The notes under the pieces were generated by a model. That model was not told where the DNA came from. It saw only the letters and a program-made list of their open reading frames with translations, and ran no database searches. The translations under genes and the position numbers were made by a program. A stretch of 64,000 nt of DNA, from positions 1 through 64,000 of the forward strand of contig NZ_CP053830.1 of NCBI RefSeq assembly GCF_013372185.1. Reading direction: 5' to 3'. Numbering within the stretch: the first letter of the stretch is position 1; the number at the start of each line of letters is the position of its first letter. The stretch comes from Campylobacter lari subsp. lari. GTDB taxonomy: Bacteria > Campylobacterota > Campylobacteria > Campylobacterales > Campylobacteraceae. This document shows positions 23,410 through 34,433 of the stretch, one piece after another.

Positions 23410-24738
23410 ATGGTTGAAAGATATAGTAGAGAAATCATGGCTAAAAAATGGGACATGCAAGCAAAATATGATGCATGGTTAAAAGTAGAATTAGCTGCCG
23501 TGAAAGCATGGAATAAACTTGGTCTTATTAAAGATGATGATTGTGAAAAAATTATAAAAAATGCAAAATTTGATATAGCAAGAATAGATGAGATAGAAAA
23601 AACCACCAAACACGATGTTATCGCATTTTTAACAAGTGTTAGTGAAAGTTTAGGCGAGGAAAGTCGTTTTGTGCATTATGCGATGACAAGTTCAGATTGT
23701 ATTGATACTGCGGTTGCATTACAAATAAAAGATAGTTTAGAATTAATCTTGCAAGACTTAGATCAAGTTTTAGCAGCGATTAAAACAAGAGCGTATGAGC
23801 ATAAAAATACTTTAATGGTAGGAAGAAGCCATGGAATTCATGGCGAGCCTATAACTTTTGGTTTGGTTTTGGCTATTTGGTATGATTCACTAGTTCATGC
23901 AAAAGATTTAATCATCCATGCAAAAGAAACAATTAGCTATGGGAAAATCAGTGGAGCTATGGGAAATTTTGCTCATGCTCCGCTTGAATTTGAAGAAGAA
24001 GTTTGTAAAAATTTAGATCTTAAACCAGCACCAGTTTCAAATCAAGTCATACAAAGAGATCGTTATGCTCAAGTTATATCAGCTTTGGCTATTTTGGCTT
24101 CAAGTTGTGAGCAAATTGCTGTTGCTATCCGCCATTTTCAAAGAACAGAAGTATATGAAGCTGAAGAGTATTTTTCACAAGGACAAAAAGGAAGTTCTGC
24201 TATGCCTCATAAGAGAAATCCTGTATTAAGTGAAAATATCACCGGCCTTTGTAGGATGATAAGAGCTTATGTGATGCCAGCTTTAGAAAATGTAGCATTG
24301 TGGCACGAAAGAGATATATCGCATTCTAGTGTTGAAAGATTTGTATTGCCTGATGCTTTTATCACGACTGATTTTATGCTTGCAAGATTATGCGGTGTGA
24401 TAGAAAAACTTTTGGTGTATCCAGAAAACATGATGAAAAATTTAAATTTAACTGGAGGATTAGTATTTTCTCAAAGAGTGTTACTTGAACTTCCATTTAA
24501 AGGTATAAGCAGGGAAGAAGCTTATAAGATCGTTCAAAGAAATGCTATGAAAGTTTGGGCTGATTTGCAAAATGGCAAGCCTGCGTTAAATGAAAAAGGC
24601 GAGAGTTTGTTTTTGTTAGCTTTATTAGCTGATGAGGATTTGAAAAAGTCTTTAAGCCAAGAAGATATTAGAAATTGTTTTGATTATAACTACTATACAA
24701 AGAACGTAGATAAAATTTTTGAAAGAACATTTAAATAA
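23410..24738 (+). CDS. purB: Adenylosuccinate lyase
   Basis: PurB catalyses two fumarate-releasing steps of purine synthesis (SAICAR to AICAR, and adenylosuccinate to AMP). The 442-residue protein carries the fumarase/aspartase superfamily signature SSAMPHKRNP (262-271), HDVIAFL and GRSHGIHGEP. The start was placed at ATG 23410; a TTG at 23404 is in frame but adds only two residues. nrdA follows after 13 bases. Confidence 0.96.
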   Translation: MVERYSREIMAKKWDMQAKYDAWLKVELAAVKAWNKLGLIKDDDCEKIIKNAKFDIARIDEIEKTTKHDVIAFLTSVSESLGEESRFVHYAMTSSDCIDTAVALQIKDSLELILQDLDQVLAAIKTRAYEHKNTLMVGRSHGIHGEPITFGLVLAIWYDSLVHAKDLIIHAKETISYGKISGAMGNFAHAPLEFEEEVCKNLDLKPAPVSNQVIQRDRYAQVISALAILASSCEQIAVAIRHFQRTEVYEAEEYFSQGQKGSSAMPHKRNPVLSENITGLCRMIRAYVMPALENVALWHERDISHSSVERFVLPDAFITTDFMLARLCGVIEKLLVYPENMMKNLNLTGGLVFSQRVLLELPFKGISREEAYKIVQRNAMKVWADLQNGKPALNEKGESLFLLALLADEDLKKSLSQEDIRNCFDYNYYTKNVDKIFERTFK

Positions 24739-24751
24739 GGGGTGGGTTGCA

Positions 24752-27127
24752 ATGAAAGTGCTAAAAAGAAATGGTAGGACTGAAGAGTTAGATGTTTCTA
24801 AGATTAAAAAATATACTACCGATGCAGTTGCAAATTTGGATAATGTTAGTCAAAGTGAGCTAGAAGTTGATGCAAAAATTCAATTTCGTGATGGTATAAG
24901 CACAGAAGAAATCCAGCAAACTTTAATCAAAACAGCAGTAGATAAAATAGATATTGATAGACCTAATTGGACCTTTGTTGCTGCAAGGTTATTTTTATAT
25001 GATTTGTATAAAAAAGTAAGCGGTTTTACTGGATATAAACATTTAAGAGAATACCTTGAAAAAGGTGAAAAAGAAGGTAGGATTTTAATTGGTTTAAAAG
25101 AAAAATATGATTTAGATGATCTTAATGCTTATATCAAGCCAGAACGAGATTTGCAATTTACTTATCTTGGCATAAAAACTTTATATGATAGATATTTGAT
25201 TAAAGATTCTAAGGGTATGCCTATAGAATTACCACAGCAAATGTTTATGGCTATAGCTATGTTTTTAGCACAAAATGAGCTAGATTCTCAAACTTGGGCT
25301 AAGAAATTTTATGATTTAATCTCAACTTTTGAAGTAATGCTTGCAACCCCAACCCTTTCAAATGCAAGAACCACAAGACATCAATTAAGTTCATGTTATA
25401 TAGGAAGCACTTCTGATAATATAGAAGGGATTTTTGATTCTTATCAAGAAATGGCACTTTTATCTAAATTTGGCGGTGGTATAGGCTGGGATTGGTCTAA
25501 GGTGCGTGCTATGGGTGGAAGTATAGATGGACATAAAAATGCAGCAGGTGGGATTATACCATTTTTAAAAATTACTAATGATATAGCAGTAGCTGTTGAT
25601 CAACTTGGCACTAGAAAAGGTGCAATTGCTGTTTATATTGAACCTTGGCATATGGATATAAATGACTTTTTAGATTTGCGTAAAAATTCAGGTGAAGAAA
25701 GAAGAAGAGCGCATGAGCTTTTCCCTGCTTTGTGGATTAATGATTTATTCATGAAAAGAGTAAGAGCAAATGACAAATGGACGCTTTTTGATCCTGCTGA
25801 TACAGCAAGTTTATGTGATTTATATGGGCAAGAATTTGAAAAAAGATATGAAGAATTTGAAAAAGATGAAAGTATAGTTAAAGAAATTGTTGATGCAAAA
25901 GAGCTATGGAAAAAAATACTTTTATCTTACTTTGAAAGTGGCTTGCCGTTTTTGTGTTTTAAAGATAGCGCAAACAAAACAAATCCAAATTCCCACGCAG
26001 GGATTATAAGAAGTTCAAATTTATGTACAGAAATTTTTCAAAATACCGAGCCAAATTATTATCAAATCAAAATCATATTTGATGATAAAACAGAACTTCA
26101 TTTAGACGAGGATGAAGAACTTACAATAGATGGAGGATATAAAAAGCTTGCTAAAAAAGTTTCTACTTTAGATAGTATTAATGGTAAAAAAGTCTATATA
26201 GTAGAAAAATATAAAAACGAAGGAAAAACCGCAGTTTGTAATCTTGCAAGTATAAATTTAAGTAAAATCAACACCAAAGAAGACATCCAAAGAGTAGTAC
26301 CAACAGCAATAAGAATGCTTGATAATGTGATTGATTTAAATTTTTATCCTCATGTAAAGGTTAAAAATACCAACCTAAAATCACGAGCTATAGGGCTTGG
26401 TGTAATGGGCGAAGCACAAATGCTAGCTGAAGCTCAAATTTATTGGGGCTCTAATGAACATTTTGAAAAAATTGATCGCATTATGGAGATGATTAGCTAT
26501 GAGGCTATTTTAGCTAGTTCCAATTTAGCTTTAGAAAAAGGAAGTTATCCTGACTTTGAAGGATCAAATTGGAGTAAAGGTATAGTGCCAATTGATGTAG
26601 CAAATGAAAATGCCAAAAAGCTTACTGCAAGCGAAGGTTTGTTTGATCAAAGTGAGTGTGATTGGGAAAAATTAAGAGAAAAACTAAAAAGAGATGGTAT
26701 AAGAAATGGTTATTTAATGGCTATAGCGCCAACCTCTTCTATTTCTATTTTAGTGGGTACTACTCAAACAATCGAACCTGTATATAAAAGAAAATGGTTT
26801 GAGCAAAACTTAAGCGGTATGATACCAACTGTAGTGCCAAATTTGAGTGCTAACACTTGGCAGTATTATACTCCTGCTTATGAGCTTGATCAAAAAATCC
26901 TAGTAAAAGCAGCAGCGATTCGTGGTAAATGGATTGATCAAGGCCAATCTTTAAATATCTTTGTTTCTTTAGATAAAGCAAGTGGTGGGTATTTAAATGA
27001 AATTTATCAACTTGCTTGGGAATTAGGTGTTAAATCAACTTATTATCTAAGAAGTGAAAGTCCTGATAGTCAAAAAGTAAATGATGATGTGGTTGATAGA
27101 ACTATAGAATGTGAAGGTTGTCAATAA
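24752..27127 (+). CDS. nrdA: Ribonucleoside-diphosphate reductase alpha subunit (class Ia)
   Basis: NrdA reduces ribonucleotides to deoxyribonucleotides with the NrdB radical subunit, which is not in this window. The 791-residue protein begins with an ATP-cone regulatory domain (MKVLKRNGRTEELDVSKI). It contains the active-site cysteine regions SSCYIGST and NLCTEI, the tyrosine-rich PTSSISIL...TQTIEP segment, and a C-terminal CEGCQ redox tail. The ATG at 24752 follows AAGGGGTGGG; an in-frame TTG at 24719 overlaps purB and is not preferred. Confidence 0.95.
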   Translation: MKVLKRNGRTEELDVSKIKKYTTDAVANLDNVSQSELEVDAKIQFRDGISTEEIQQTLIKTAVDKIDIDRPNWTFVAARLFLYDLYKKVSGFTGYKHLREYLEKGEKEGRILIGLKEKYDLDDLNAYIKPERDLQFTYLGIKTLYDRYLIKDSKGMPIELPQQMFMAIAMFLAQNELDSQTWAKKFYDLISTFEVMLATPTLSNARTTRHQLSSCYIGSTSDNIEGIFDSYQEMALLSKFGGGIGWDWSKVRAMGGSIDGHKNAAGGIIPFLKITNDIAVAVDQLGTRKGAIAVYIEPWHMDINDFLDLRKNSGEERRRAHELFPALWINDLFMKRVRANDKWTLFDPADTASLCDLYGQEFEKRYEEFEKDESIVKEIVDAKELWKKILLSYFESGLPFLCFKDSANKTNPNSHAGIIRSSNLCTEIFQNTEPNYYQIKIIFDDKTELHLDEDEELTIDGGYKKLAKKVSTLDSINGKKVYIVEKYKNEGKTAVCNLASINLSKINTKEDIQRVVPTAIRMLDNVIDLNFYPHVKVKNTNLKSRAIGLGVMGEAQMLAEAQIYWGSNEHFEKIDRIMEMISYEAILASSNLALEKGSYPDFEGSNWSKGIVPIDVANENAKKLTASEGLFDQSECDWEKLREKLKRDGIRNGYLMAIAPTSSISILVGTTQTIEPVYKRKWFEQNLSGMIPTVVPNLSANTWQYYTPAYELDQKILVKAAAIRGKWIDQGQSLNIFVSLDKASGGYLNEIYQLAWELGVKSTYYLRSESPDSQKVNDDVVDRTIECEGCQ

Positions 27128-27142
27128 AAATGGAGAAACAAA

Positions 27143-29128
27143 ATGCATACAAAAAACTCACTACCGGAGCTTACGCTTAGGGGTATAATACTAGGAAGTA
27201 TTTTAACGATTATTTTTACCGCCTCAAATGTATATTTGGGGCTTAAAGTTGGTCTTACTTTTTCTACTTCTATCCCTGCTGTTGTGATTGCAATGGCTGT
27301 TTTAAAAATCTTTAAAGACTCTAATATTTTAGAAAATAATATGGTTCAAACTCAAGTTTCAGCCGCAGGTACGCTTTCGGCTGTGATTTTTGTTATACCA
27401 GGTCTTTTTATGTGTGGATATTGGTTTGAATTTCCTTTATGGCTTACTTTTATGCTCTGTCTTTGTGGGGGTGGATTGGGTGTGCTTTTTACCATACCTT
27501 TGCGTAGAGCCATGGTGGTAGAGAGTAAATTAGCTTATCCTGAAGGAAGAGCTGCTGCTGAAATTTTAAAAGTAGCCAATAAAGATCAAGCTGATAAAAA
27601 AGGAAAAGTAGGCTTAAAAGAAATCACACTTGGTGTGGCTTTTGCTTCTATGATAAGTCTTTTTTCAAGCGGTTTTAAACTACTTTCAAGTGGAAGTAGT
27701 TTTGCATTCATTTGGCAAAAAATGACTTTTGGCTTTTCTATGGGTTATTCAGTGGCGCTTTTGGGCGCTGGATATTTAGTGGGTATAGCTGGAGGTGTTG
27801 CATTGCTTGCGGGTATGGTGCTTGCTTGGATGGTTTTTGTGCCATATTTTTCTGCTAAAGAAAGCTTTGATGCGAGTTTAAGTGCGCTTGATATAGCTAA
27901 TCAAATTTGGGCTCAAAAGGTGCGTTTAATAGGTACAGGAGCTATAGCTATAGCAGCATTATGGACTTTAATAGAACTTGCAAAACCTGTATATGATGGC
28001 ATGAAAAATATGCTTAAAAAAACCTCATTAAATCTCTCACAAGATCCTAAAGATATGGATTTATCTTTAAAAGCTATGCTAGGTTTATTTGTACTTATGT
28101 GTATAGGTTTGTTTGTTTCATTTTATGCTTTTGTGGCTGATTCAAATTTAGCAAGTGGTTATCAAATTCTTTTTGCCTTGGTAGGAACTTTAGTAGCTAT
28201 TTTCATAGGCTTTTTTGTAGCTTCTGCTTGTGGGTATATGGCAGGTTTGGTGGGTTCATCATCTTCTCCTATTTCGGGTATAGGACTAATTGGGATTATG
28301 ATTTCTTCTTTGATTATTTTACTTTTGGGATATCAAGTAGATTTATTTAGCGATCCTTTAATGTCTAAATTTGCCATCGCTTTTGCTATATTTACTACTA
28401 GTGTTATTTTAGCAACTGCTGCTATTTCTAATGATAATTTACAAGATTTAAAAACGGGATATTTAGTGGGTGCAACTCCTTGGAAACAACAAGTTTCTTT
28501 GATTATAGGTTGTGTATTTGGAGCTTTAGCTATAGCTCCTGTTTTAAATTTATTATACCAAGCTTATGGTTTTGTGGGTGCAATGCCAAGAGAGGGAATG
28601 GATGAGGCAAATGCGCTTGCTGCACCGCAAGCAAATTTGATGAGTACCATAGCGCAAGGTATTTTTAATGCTAATATTGATTGGAGTTATATTATAGCGG
28701 GAGCCTTTGTGGGTGTTGGTATAATTATCATCGATCGTTTATTGAGAAAGAAAAATATGTCTTTACCACCTTTAGCTGTGGGCATAGGTATATATTTACC
28801 ACCTGCTGTTAATATGCCTTTGTTTATAGGTGGATTATTAGCGTATTTAATTAAAAAGCGTTTAGAGCAAAGATATGCTAAAAATGCACATAAAAAAGAA
28901 CTCATTCAAGAGCATGAGCAAAAAGGAACCTTATTTGCCTCTGGTTTGATAGTAGGTGAGAGTTTATTTGGAGTGCTAATAGCTGGTTTAACTGTGCTTT
29001 CTATTAGTAGAGGTGGGGCTGAAGATCCACTTGCTATTGCAACTTCATTTAAAGATGATGGGATTATAGGTTTTGTAGTTTTTGTAGCGATTATGCTAAT
29101 TTTTGCAAGAAGAGTACTTAAAAAATGA
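27143..29128 (+). CDS. OPT-family oligopeptide transporter
   Basis: A 661-residue integral membrane protein with about 14-16 predicted spans, beginning [21 protein letters not shown], typical of the OPT family. Members move peptides or metal chelates into the cell by proton symport. C. jejuni has a counterpart followed by uppP, as here. The gene ends ATGA-overlapped with uppP. Substrate specificity is not deducible. Confidence 0.85.
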   Translation: MHTKNSLPELTLRGIILGSILTIIFTASNVYLGLKVGLTFSTSIPAVVIAMAVLKIFKDSNILENNMVQTQVSAAGTLSAVIFVIPGLFMCGYWFEFPLWLTFMLCLCGGGLGVLFTIPLRRAMVVESKLAYPEGRAAAEILKVANKDQADKKGKVGLKEITLGVAFASMISLFSSGFKLLSSGSSFAFIWQKMTFGFSMGYSVALLGAGYLVGIAGGVALLAGMVLAWMVFVPYFSAKESFDASLSALDIANQIWAQKVRLIGTGAIAIAALWTLIELAKPVYDGMKNMLKKTSLNLSQDPKDMDLSLKAMLGLFVLMCIGLFVSFYAFVADSNLASGYQILFALVGTLVAIFIGFFVASACGYMAGLVGSSSSPISGIGLIGIMISSLIILLLGYQVDLFSDPLMSKFAIAFAIFTTSVILATAAISNDNLQDLKTGYLVGATPWKQQVSLIIGCVFGALAIAPVLNLLYQAYGFVGAMPREGMDEANALAAPQANLMSTIAQGIFNANIDWSYIIAGAFVGVGIIIIDRLLRKKNMSLPPLAVGIGIYLPPAVNMPLFIGGLLAYLIKKRLEQRYAKNAHKKELIQEHEQKGTLFASGLIVGESLFGVLIAGLTVLSISRGGAEDPLAIATSFKDDGIIGFVVFVAIMLIFARRVLKK

Positions 29129-29931
29129 ATTTAGATTATTATTATGCTTTGATTTTAGGAATTATCGAAGGTTTGACAGAATTTTTACCTGTTTCATCTA
29201 CAGGGCATATGATTTTAGGTGCTGAAATTTTGGGTTTGGATATTAATGAATTTTGGAGAAGTTTTTTTATTATTATCCAACTTGGTTCTATACTAGCGGT
29301 GATTTTTATTTTCAAAGATAAACTAACTCAAAAACTTGATATTTGGTTAAAACTTGCTGTGGGATTTTTGCCAGCAGGTGGTTTTGGTTTTATAATGTAT
29401 AAATTTTTAAAAGAAATTTTTAATGGCTATACCGTGGCTACTATGTTAATCATTGGTGGGATTATTTTTATCATCATAGAGCTTAAACATAGAAAAAAAG
29501 ACTATGATATACATTCTTTAGATGAGGTAAGTTATAAACAAGCTTTTTTGATAGGTTTAACCCAAGCTCTTGCTATCATACCAGGTACTTCAAGAAGTGG
29601 GGCGAGTATTATAGGTGGATTATTGCTTGGGCTTGACCGCAAGGTTGCTTCTGAATTTTCATTTTTACTCGCAATTCCTACTATGATAGTAGCAACAGCT
29701 TATAGCATTTATAAAGAACCACAGGTTTTAAGTAATATGAATAATTTCATTCCTTTAGCCATAGGTTTTATAACAGCATTTATAGTGGCTTTTGTGGTAA
29801 TTAAAATATTTTTAAAATTAATCAGCAAGATAAATTTCATACCTTTTGGAATTTATAGGATAATTTTAGGTTTTGTATTTTTATACCTTTTTATGAGTGG
29901 TGCTTTAGATATATCAAGAACGGGTGTTTGA
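29125..29931 (+). CDS. uppP: Undecaprenyl-diphosphatase
   Basis: UppP (BacA) dephosphorylates undecaprenyl pyrophosphate at the inner membrane to recycle the lipid carrier for cell-wall and glycan assembly. It gives low-level bacitracin resistance. The 268-residue protein shows both family motifs: [17 protein letters not shown] (residues 12-28) and the [10 protein letters not shown] segment. Seven to eight hydrophobic spans are evident. It is translationally coupled to the OPT gene. Confidence 0.94.
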   Translation: MNLDYYYALILGIIEGLTEFLPVSSTGHMILGAEILGLDINEFWRSFFIIIQLGSILAVIFIFKDKLTQKLDIWLKLAVGFLPAGGFGFIMYKFLKEIFNGYTVATMLIIGGIIFIIIELKHRKKDYDIHSLDEVSYKQAFLIGLTQALAIIPGTSRSGASIIGGLLLGLDRKVASEFSFLLAIPTMIVATAYSIYKEPQVLSNMNNFIPLAIGFITAFIVAFVVIKIFLKLISKINFIPFGIYRIILGFVFLYLFMSGALDISRTGV

Positions 29932-30037
29932 AATATAAAAATATCCTTTATTTAAAAAAAGTTTAAGTTTTTCATAGCTAAAATTAGTCTTATATTTTAA
30001 TTTAAGCTCACAAGGTTAGTGAGTGTTAAGGGTAGAA

Positions 30038-31849
30038 ATGACAAAAGATATAATTGCATATGCAAATAATGAAACTTTAGTGGATACTCAAAGTTTTAAC
30101 AATGATACAAATTTAACTCCGATTTATTTTGATAATTCTAAAGAAAGTTTAGAAGTTATCCGCCACTCTTGTGCGCATTTAATGGCTCAAGCGATTAAAA
30201 GTTTATATCCAGAGGCTAAATTCTTCGTAGGACCTGTGATAGAAGATGGGTTTTATTATGATTTTAGGGTTGATAGTAAAATTTCAGAAGAAGACTTAAG
30301 TAAAATCGAAAAGAAAATGAAAGAACTAGCAGAGGCAAAGCTAGATATCACAAAATATGAACTCTCAAAGGCCGAGGTTAAAGAAAAATTTGCTAATGAT
30401 GATTTAAAACAAGAAGTTTTATTAAGAATTCCTGATGGTAAAGTAAGTATTTATAAGCAAGGCGAATTTGAAGATTTATGCCGTGGACCCCATGTGCCAA
30501 ATACTAAATATTTAAGATTTTTCAAGCTTACCCGTGTAGCTGGAGCGTATTTGGGTGGTGATGAAAAAAGAGAAATGCTCACAAGAATTTATGGTACTGC
30601 CTTTGCGGATAAAGAAAGTTTAAATGAATACTTAAAAATCATAGAAGAGGCCAAAAAAAGAGATCATAGAAAACTTGGCAATGAAATGAAACTTTTTGCT
30701 TTTGATGATGAGATAGGTGGCGGGCTTCCTATATGGCTTAGCAATGGGGCAAAATTAAGAAGTAAATTAGAGCATTTATTATATAAAGCTCATAGATTAA
30801 GAGGCTATGAGCCTGTGCGTGGGCCTGAGCTTTTAAAAGCTGATGCATGGAAGATTAGCGGGCATTATGCAAACTATAAAGAAAATATGTATTTTACGCA
30901 AATTGATGAGCAAGAATATGGCATAAAGCCGATGAATTGTGTAGGGCATATTAAAATTTATCAAAGCGATGTTAGAAGTTATCGCGATTTGCCTTTGAAA
31001 TTTTTTGAATATGGCGTGGTGCACCGCCATGAAAAAAGTGGTGTTTTACACGGACTTTTTAGAGTTAGAGAATTTACTCAAGATGATGCACATATTTTTT
31101 GTATGCCAAGTCAAATAAAAGAACAAGTTTTAGAAATTTTAAGCTTTGTTGATACTTTAATGAAAGCTTTTGGGTTTGATTATGAAATGGAAATTTCAAC
31201 ACGCCCAGCAAAAGCAATAGGCGATGATGAAATTTGGGATATAGCCACAAACGCTTTAAAGCAAGCTTTAGATGAGCAAGGTTTAAAATATGGCATTGAT
31301 GAGGGTGGTGGAGCTTTCTATGGGCCAAAAATTGATATCAAAATTACTGATGCGCTAAAGAGAAAATGGCAGTGTGGAACTATACAAGTTGATTTTAACT
31401 TGCCAAGTCGTTTTAAACTTGAATACACAGACGCAGATAATGAAAAAAAACAACCTGTAATGCTTCACCGCGCGATTTTGGGATCTTTTGAAAGATTTAT
31501 AGGAATTTTAATAGAGCATTGTGCGGGTGAGTTACCATTTTTCATAGCTCCAACTCAAGTAGCTATAGTGCCTATTTCACAAAATCATCATGAGTACGCA
31601 AAAGAAATAGCTAAAAAGCTTTTAGAGCTTGGTATAGATAGTGAAGTATATAGCAAAAATGAAAGCTTAAATAAAAAAATTCGCACCGCAGAAAAAGCAC
31701 ATGTGCCTATGATACTTGTATTAGGTGATGAAGAAGTGGCAAATAAAAGTGTGGCTTTAAGAGATAGAAGAGCAAAAGAACAAAAAACATTAACTTTAGA
31801 TGAATTTATAACCCTAACAAAGGAGAAATTAAGTGAGGTGCGCTTTTGA
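30038..31849 (+). CDS. thrS: Threonyl-tRNA synthetase, N-terminally short
   Basis: ThrS charges tRNA-Thr. The 603-residue protein has the editing domain ([13 protein letters not shown] with the HxxxH zinc motif), the class II catalytic core with the zinc cysteine Cys301 (MNCVGH), [14 protein letters not shown], and a C-terminal anticodon-binding domain. The IRHSCAHL motif starts about 32 residues earlier than in E. coli ThrRS, so a full N-terminal TGS domain is absent. I chose the ATG at 30038; an in-frame GTG lies at 30023. infC overlaps the stop. Confidence 0.95.
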   Translation: MTKDIIAYANNETLVDTQSFNNDTNLTPIYFDNSKESLEVIRHSCAHLMAQAIKSLYPEAKFFVGPVIEDGFYYDFRVDSKISEEDLSKIEKKMKELAEAKLDITKYELSKAEVKEKFANDDLKQEVLLRIPDGKVSIYKQGEFEDLCRGPHVPNTKYLRFFKLTRVAGAYLGGDEKREMLTRIYGTAFADKESLNEYLKIIEEAKKRDHRKLGNEMKLFAFDDEIGGGLPIWLSNGAKLRSKLEHLLYKAHRLRGYEPVRGPELLKADAWKISGHYANYKENMYFTQIDEQEYGIKPMNCVGHIKIYQSDVRSYRDLPLKFFEYGVVHRHEKSGVLHGLFRVREFTQDDAHIFCMPSQIKEQVLEILSFVDTLMKAFGFDYEMEISTRPAKAIGDDEIWDIATNALKQALDEQGLKYGIDEGGGAFYGPKIDIKITDALKRKWQCGTIQVDFNLPSRFKLEYTDADNEKKQPVMLHRAILGSFERFIGILIEHCAGELPFFIAPTQVAIVPISQNHHEYAKEIAKKLLELGIDSEVYSKNESLNKKIRTAEKAHVPMILVLGDEEVANKSVALRDRRAKEQKTLTLDEFITLTKEKLSEVRF

Positions 31850-32367
31850 GTAAAGAAAAAGAAGTTTTGCTAAATGATGAAATTCAGGCAGATGAGATTA
31901 GATGTATAGGTGATGATGGCAAGGTATATGGCATTATAAGTAGTGATGAAGCGCTAGATATAGCAAATAGACTAGGGCTTGATTTGGTGATGATAGCTCC
32001 TGAAGCCAAACCACCTGTATGTAAGATAATGGATTATGGAAAATTCCGTTATCAGCAAGAAAAAAAGCAAAAAGAAGCAAAGAAAAAACAAAAAGTTATT
32101 GATATAAAAGAGATCAAACTTTCTGTGAAAATTGCTCAAAATGATATAAACTATAAAGTTAAACATGCAAGCGAGTTTTTAGAACAAGGAAAGCATGTAA
32201 AATTTAGAGTATTTTTAAAAGGCCGTGAAATGGGTTCTCCTGAGGCAGGAGTAGCTTTGCTTGAAAAAATTTGGCAAATGGTTGAAGATATAGCAGATAG
32301 AGACAAAGAACCTTTACTTGAAGGGCGCTATGTAAATATGCTAGTAACTCCTAAAAAGAAAAAATAA
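31846..32367 (+). CDS. infC: Translation initiation factor IF-3
   Basis: IF-3 binds the 30S subunit, prevents premature 50S joining and proofreads the start codon. The 173-residue protein has the N-domain ([20 protein letters not shown]), a lysine-rich linker ([11 protein letters not shown]) and the C-domain [11 protein letters not shown]. It starts with TTG in a TTGA overlap with the thrS stop, with GAGGTG six bases upstream. A non-AUG start is a known route for IF-3 autoregulation in other bacteria (AUU in E. coli). I infer the same logic here. Confidence 0.95.
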   Translation: MSKEKEVLLNDEIQADEIRCIGDDGKVYGIISSDEALDIANRLGLDLVMIAPEAKPPVCKIMDYGKFRYQQEKKQKEAKKKQKVIDIKEIKLSVKIAQNDINYKVKHASEFLEQGKHVKFRVFLKGREMGSPEAGVALLEKIWQMVEDIADRDKEPLLEGRYVNMLVTPKKKK

Positions 32368-32369
32368 TC

Positions 32370-32389
32370 ACAAGCCTTTTAAGGCTTGT
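32370..32389 (+). terminator. Hairpin after infC
   Basis: ACAAGCC (32370-32376) pairs with GGCTTGT (32383-32389) around a TTTTAA loop, just after the infC stop. The T-run after it is only ATTTT, so it is probably a partial terminator or attenuator. Confidence 0.45.
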
Positions 32390-32400
32390 ATTTTAAACTT

Positions 32401-33492
32401 ATGCTAGAAGAAAATCCGCAATTTTTAAAAGAACAAATCATAACTTATCTTGGAAACAAAAGATCCTTGCTTGATTTTTTAAGTAAGGGTTTTAAATTCG
32501 CACAAAATGAGCTTAAAAAAGAAAAATTTAGTTTTTGTGATGTATTTAGTGGATCAGGTGTAGTTTCGCGTTTTGTGAAGCCTTATGCAAGTTTTATAAT
32601 AGCAAATGATTTAGAAGATTATTCTAAGATTATAAATGAATGCTATTTGAGTAATCAAAACGAACATCTTTTGCAAGAACTGCAAAAATATTATAAATTC
32701 TTAATTACTGATTTAAAATTAAAAAAAGGCTTTATAAGCGAACTTTATGCTCCAAATGATGATAAAAATATCCAAAAAAACGAAAGAGTTTTTTACACGC
32801 TTAAAAATGCGATGTATTTAGATACTATGAGGGAAAAAATTTCAAACCTGCCAAATAATATGCAAAAATATTTTTTAGCTCCACTCATTTATGAAGCAAG
32901 CGTGCATGCAAATACAAGTGGAGTTTTTAAGGGTTTTTATAAAGATAAAAATGGAATTGGAAAATTTGGAGGAATTGGCGAAAATGCACTAAGTCGCATA
33001 AAAGGTGATATAGAGCTTAAAATACCTGTTTTTTCAAATTTTACTTGTGAATATGAAGTGTTGCAAAAAGATGCAAATATTTTAGCAAAAGAACTTAATG
33101 ATATAGATGTGGTGTATTTGGATCCACCTTATAATCAACATCCTTATGGATCAAATTATTTTATGTTAAATTTAATAGCAAATTATAAAAAACCTAATGA
33201 AATTTCTAAAATTTCTGGCATACCAAAAGATTGGAATAGAAGTGTTTTTAACAAACACAAACACGCTGAAGATGCTTTATATGAATTAATCAATGATATA
33301 AAAGCAAAAATTGTTTTACTTTCTTATAATTGTGAAGGTTTTGTAAAAAAAGAAAAGTTTTTAAAACGCTTGCAAAAATTTGGAAAATGTGAAATTTTAG
33401 AACAAAAATACAATGCCTTTAGGGCTAGTAGAAATCTCTCTAAACGCTCTATGCATATACAAGAACAACTTTATGTTTTAAAAAAATATTAA
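32401..33492 (+). CDS. D12-class N6-adenine DNA methyltransferase
   Basis: A 363-residue enzyme that should methylate adenine in a specific DNA sequence. The Dam-like motif order is visible: YLGNKR (16-21), SAM-binding FSGSG, and the catalytic DPPY (241-244) followed by NQHPYGSNYF. The ATG at 32401 lies just past the infC hairpin; a TTG at 32386 inside that hairpin is in frame but less likely. No restriction endonuclease gene is adjacent, so it may be an orphan methylase. C. jejuni has a homologue after infC. It overlaps the convergent WYL gene by four bases. Confidence 0.88.
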   Translation: MLEENPQFLKEQIITYLGNKRSLLDFLSKGFKFAQNELKKEKFSFCDVFSGSGVVSRFVKPYASFIIANDLEDYSKIINECYLSNQNEHLLQELQKYYKFLITDLKLKKGFISELYAPNDDKNIQKNERVFYTLKNAMYLDTMREKISNLPNNMQKYFLAPLIYEASVHANTSGVFKGFYKDKNGIGKFGGIGENALSRIKGDIELKIPVFSNFTCEYEVLQKDANILAKELNDIDVVYLDPPYNQHPYGSNYFMLNLIANYKKPNEISKISGIPKDWNRSVFNKHKHAEDALYELINDIKAKIVLLSYNCEGFVKKEKFLKRLQKFGKCEILEQKYNAFRASRNLSKRSMHIQEQLYVLKKY

Positions 33493-34355
33493 TCATGCAT
33501 ATATGCGTTTAATTGCTCAAAAAGTTTTTCTTTTAAGGCAAGAGGTTTTTGTATCTTAATATATGGTATCCAATATCTTATCAAATTTAAAAGCTCATCA
33601 TCATAAGTATAAAATGCCTTGATATAAATGAAATTTTCATCCTCATCTACGCATTCGTATTTAGCAAGGGCATTTTTTCTTAAGAAGTATTCTTTGGCTT
33701 TTTTATCAAGTTTTAAAATAGCTTCTTTGTTTTCTTTGCTTATCCAATTGCTTTGATTTTTTTGAATTTGCTTTAAAAAGTCTTCTTTTAAAGCGAAATT
33801 TTCTTTTTTTTCTATATATAATCTTGTGATTTTAGAAAAAGTAAAGGTTTTTAAAGTGCCACTTTCATCTGCTAAAAGATACCATATGTTTTCGATGTTT
33901 ATAAGTTTGTAAGGATTTACATGGCGATTTTTGTCTTTATAGCAAAATTTTATAGGATGATTTGCTATGATGGCTGCGCTTAATTTTTCAAAAATTTCTC
34001 TATCAAGTGTTTCGTAATTTTGAGTTTTGACTAAAAAGGCTTTGTTGATTTTTTCATTAAGTAAATCGTTTAAAAATTCTTTATCTAAACTAGGATAAAG
34101 CTTGCCTATGCCACTTAATATGGCAAAATTTTGTATATCTTTAAAGCTTAATTTTCCTAAAACATAACTTTCTAAAAAATACTTTCCATTCTCTTTTTTT
34201 ATAGGGATAAAAGCAAGGCGATCATGCAAGTCTCTTTGTATAGTGCGAATGCTGACATTAAATTCTTGCGCAAGCTCTTCTAAGCTAAAACGCTCGCCGT
34301 TGTTTAAATACTGCAATATAGCTACCAAGCGTGTAGAAAGCTTGTCTTTATCCAT
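33489..34355 (-). CDS. WYL-domain transcriptional regulator
   Basis: A 288-residue protein. The N-terminal DeoR/HTH-11-type winged helix (residues 5-50, FSLEELAQEFNVSIRTIQRDL) is followed by a WYL domain whose signature is NIWYLLADE (Trp158-Tyr159-Leu160), and then a C-terminal dimerisation part. WYL regulators sense small ligands or nucleic acids and often sit in phage-defence islands (for example BrxR/CapW). It lies 78 bases after the ViaA-like gene on the same strand. An AAAAGG site precedes its ATG. Targets are unknown; the RavA-ViaA operon is the obvious candidate. Confidence 0.85.
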   Translation of the reverse strand: MDKDKLSTRLVAILQYLNNGERFSLEELAQEFNVSIRTIQRDLHDRLAFIPIKKENGKYFLESYVLGKLSFKDIQNFAILSGIGKLYPSLDKEFLNDLLNEKINKAFLVKTQNYETLDREIFEKLSAAIIANHPIKFCYKDKNRHVNPYKLINIENIWYLLADESGTLKTFTFSKITRLYIEKKENFALKEDFLKQIQKNQSNWISKENKEAILKLDKKAKEYFLRKNALAKYECVDEDENFIYIKAFYTYDDELLNLIRYWIPYIKIQKPLALKEKLFEQLNAYMHD

Positions 34356-34433
34356 GCAAAAACCTTTTTTGTTTTTGCTTATTTTAGCAAATCTTTGATG
34401 TTTTGTTTGCTATAAATTATATTGGCTTACTTA

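Noticed and set aside
32386-32400. TTG start for the methyltransferase
   Set aside because: It falls inside the infC hairpin; ATG at 32401 directly precedes conserved sequence.
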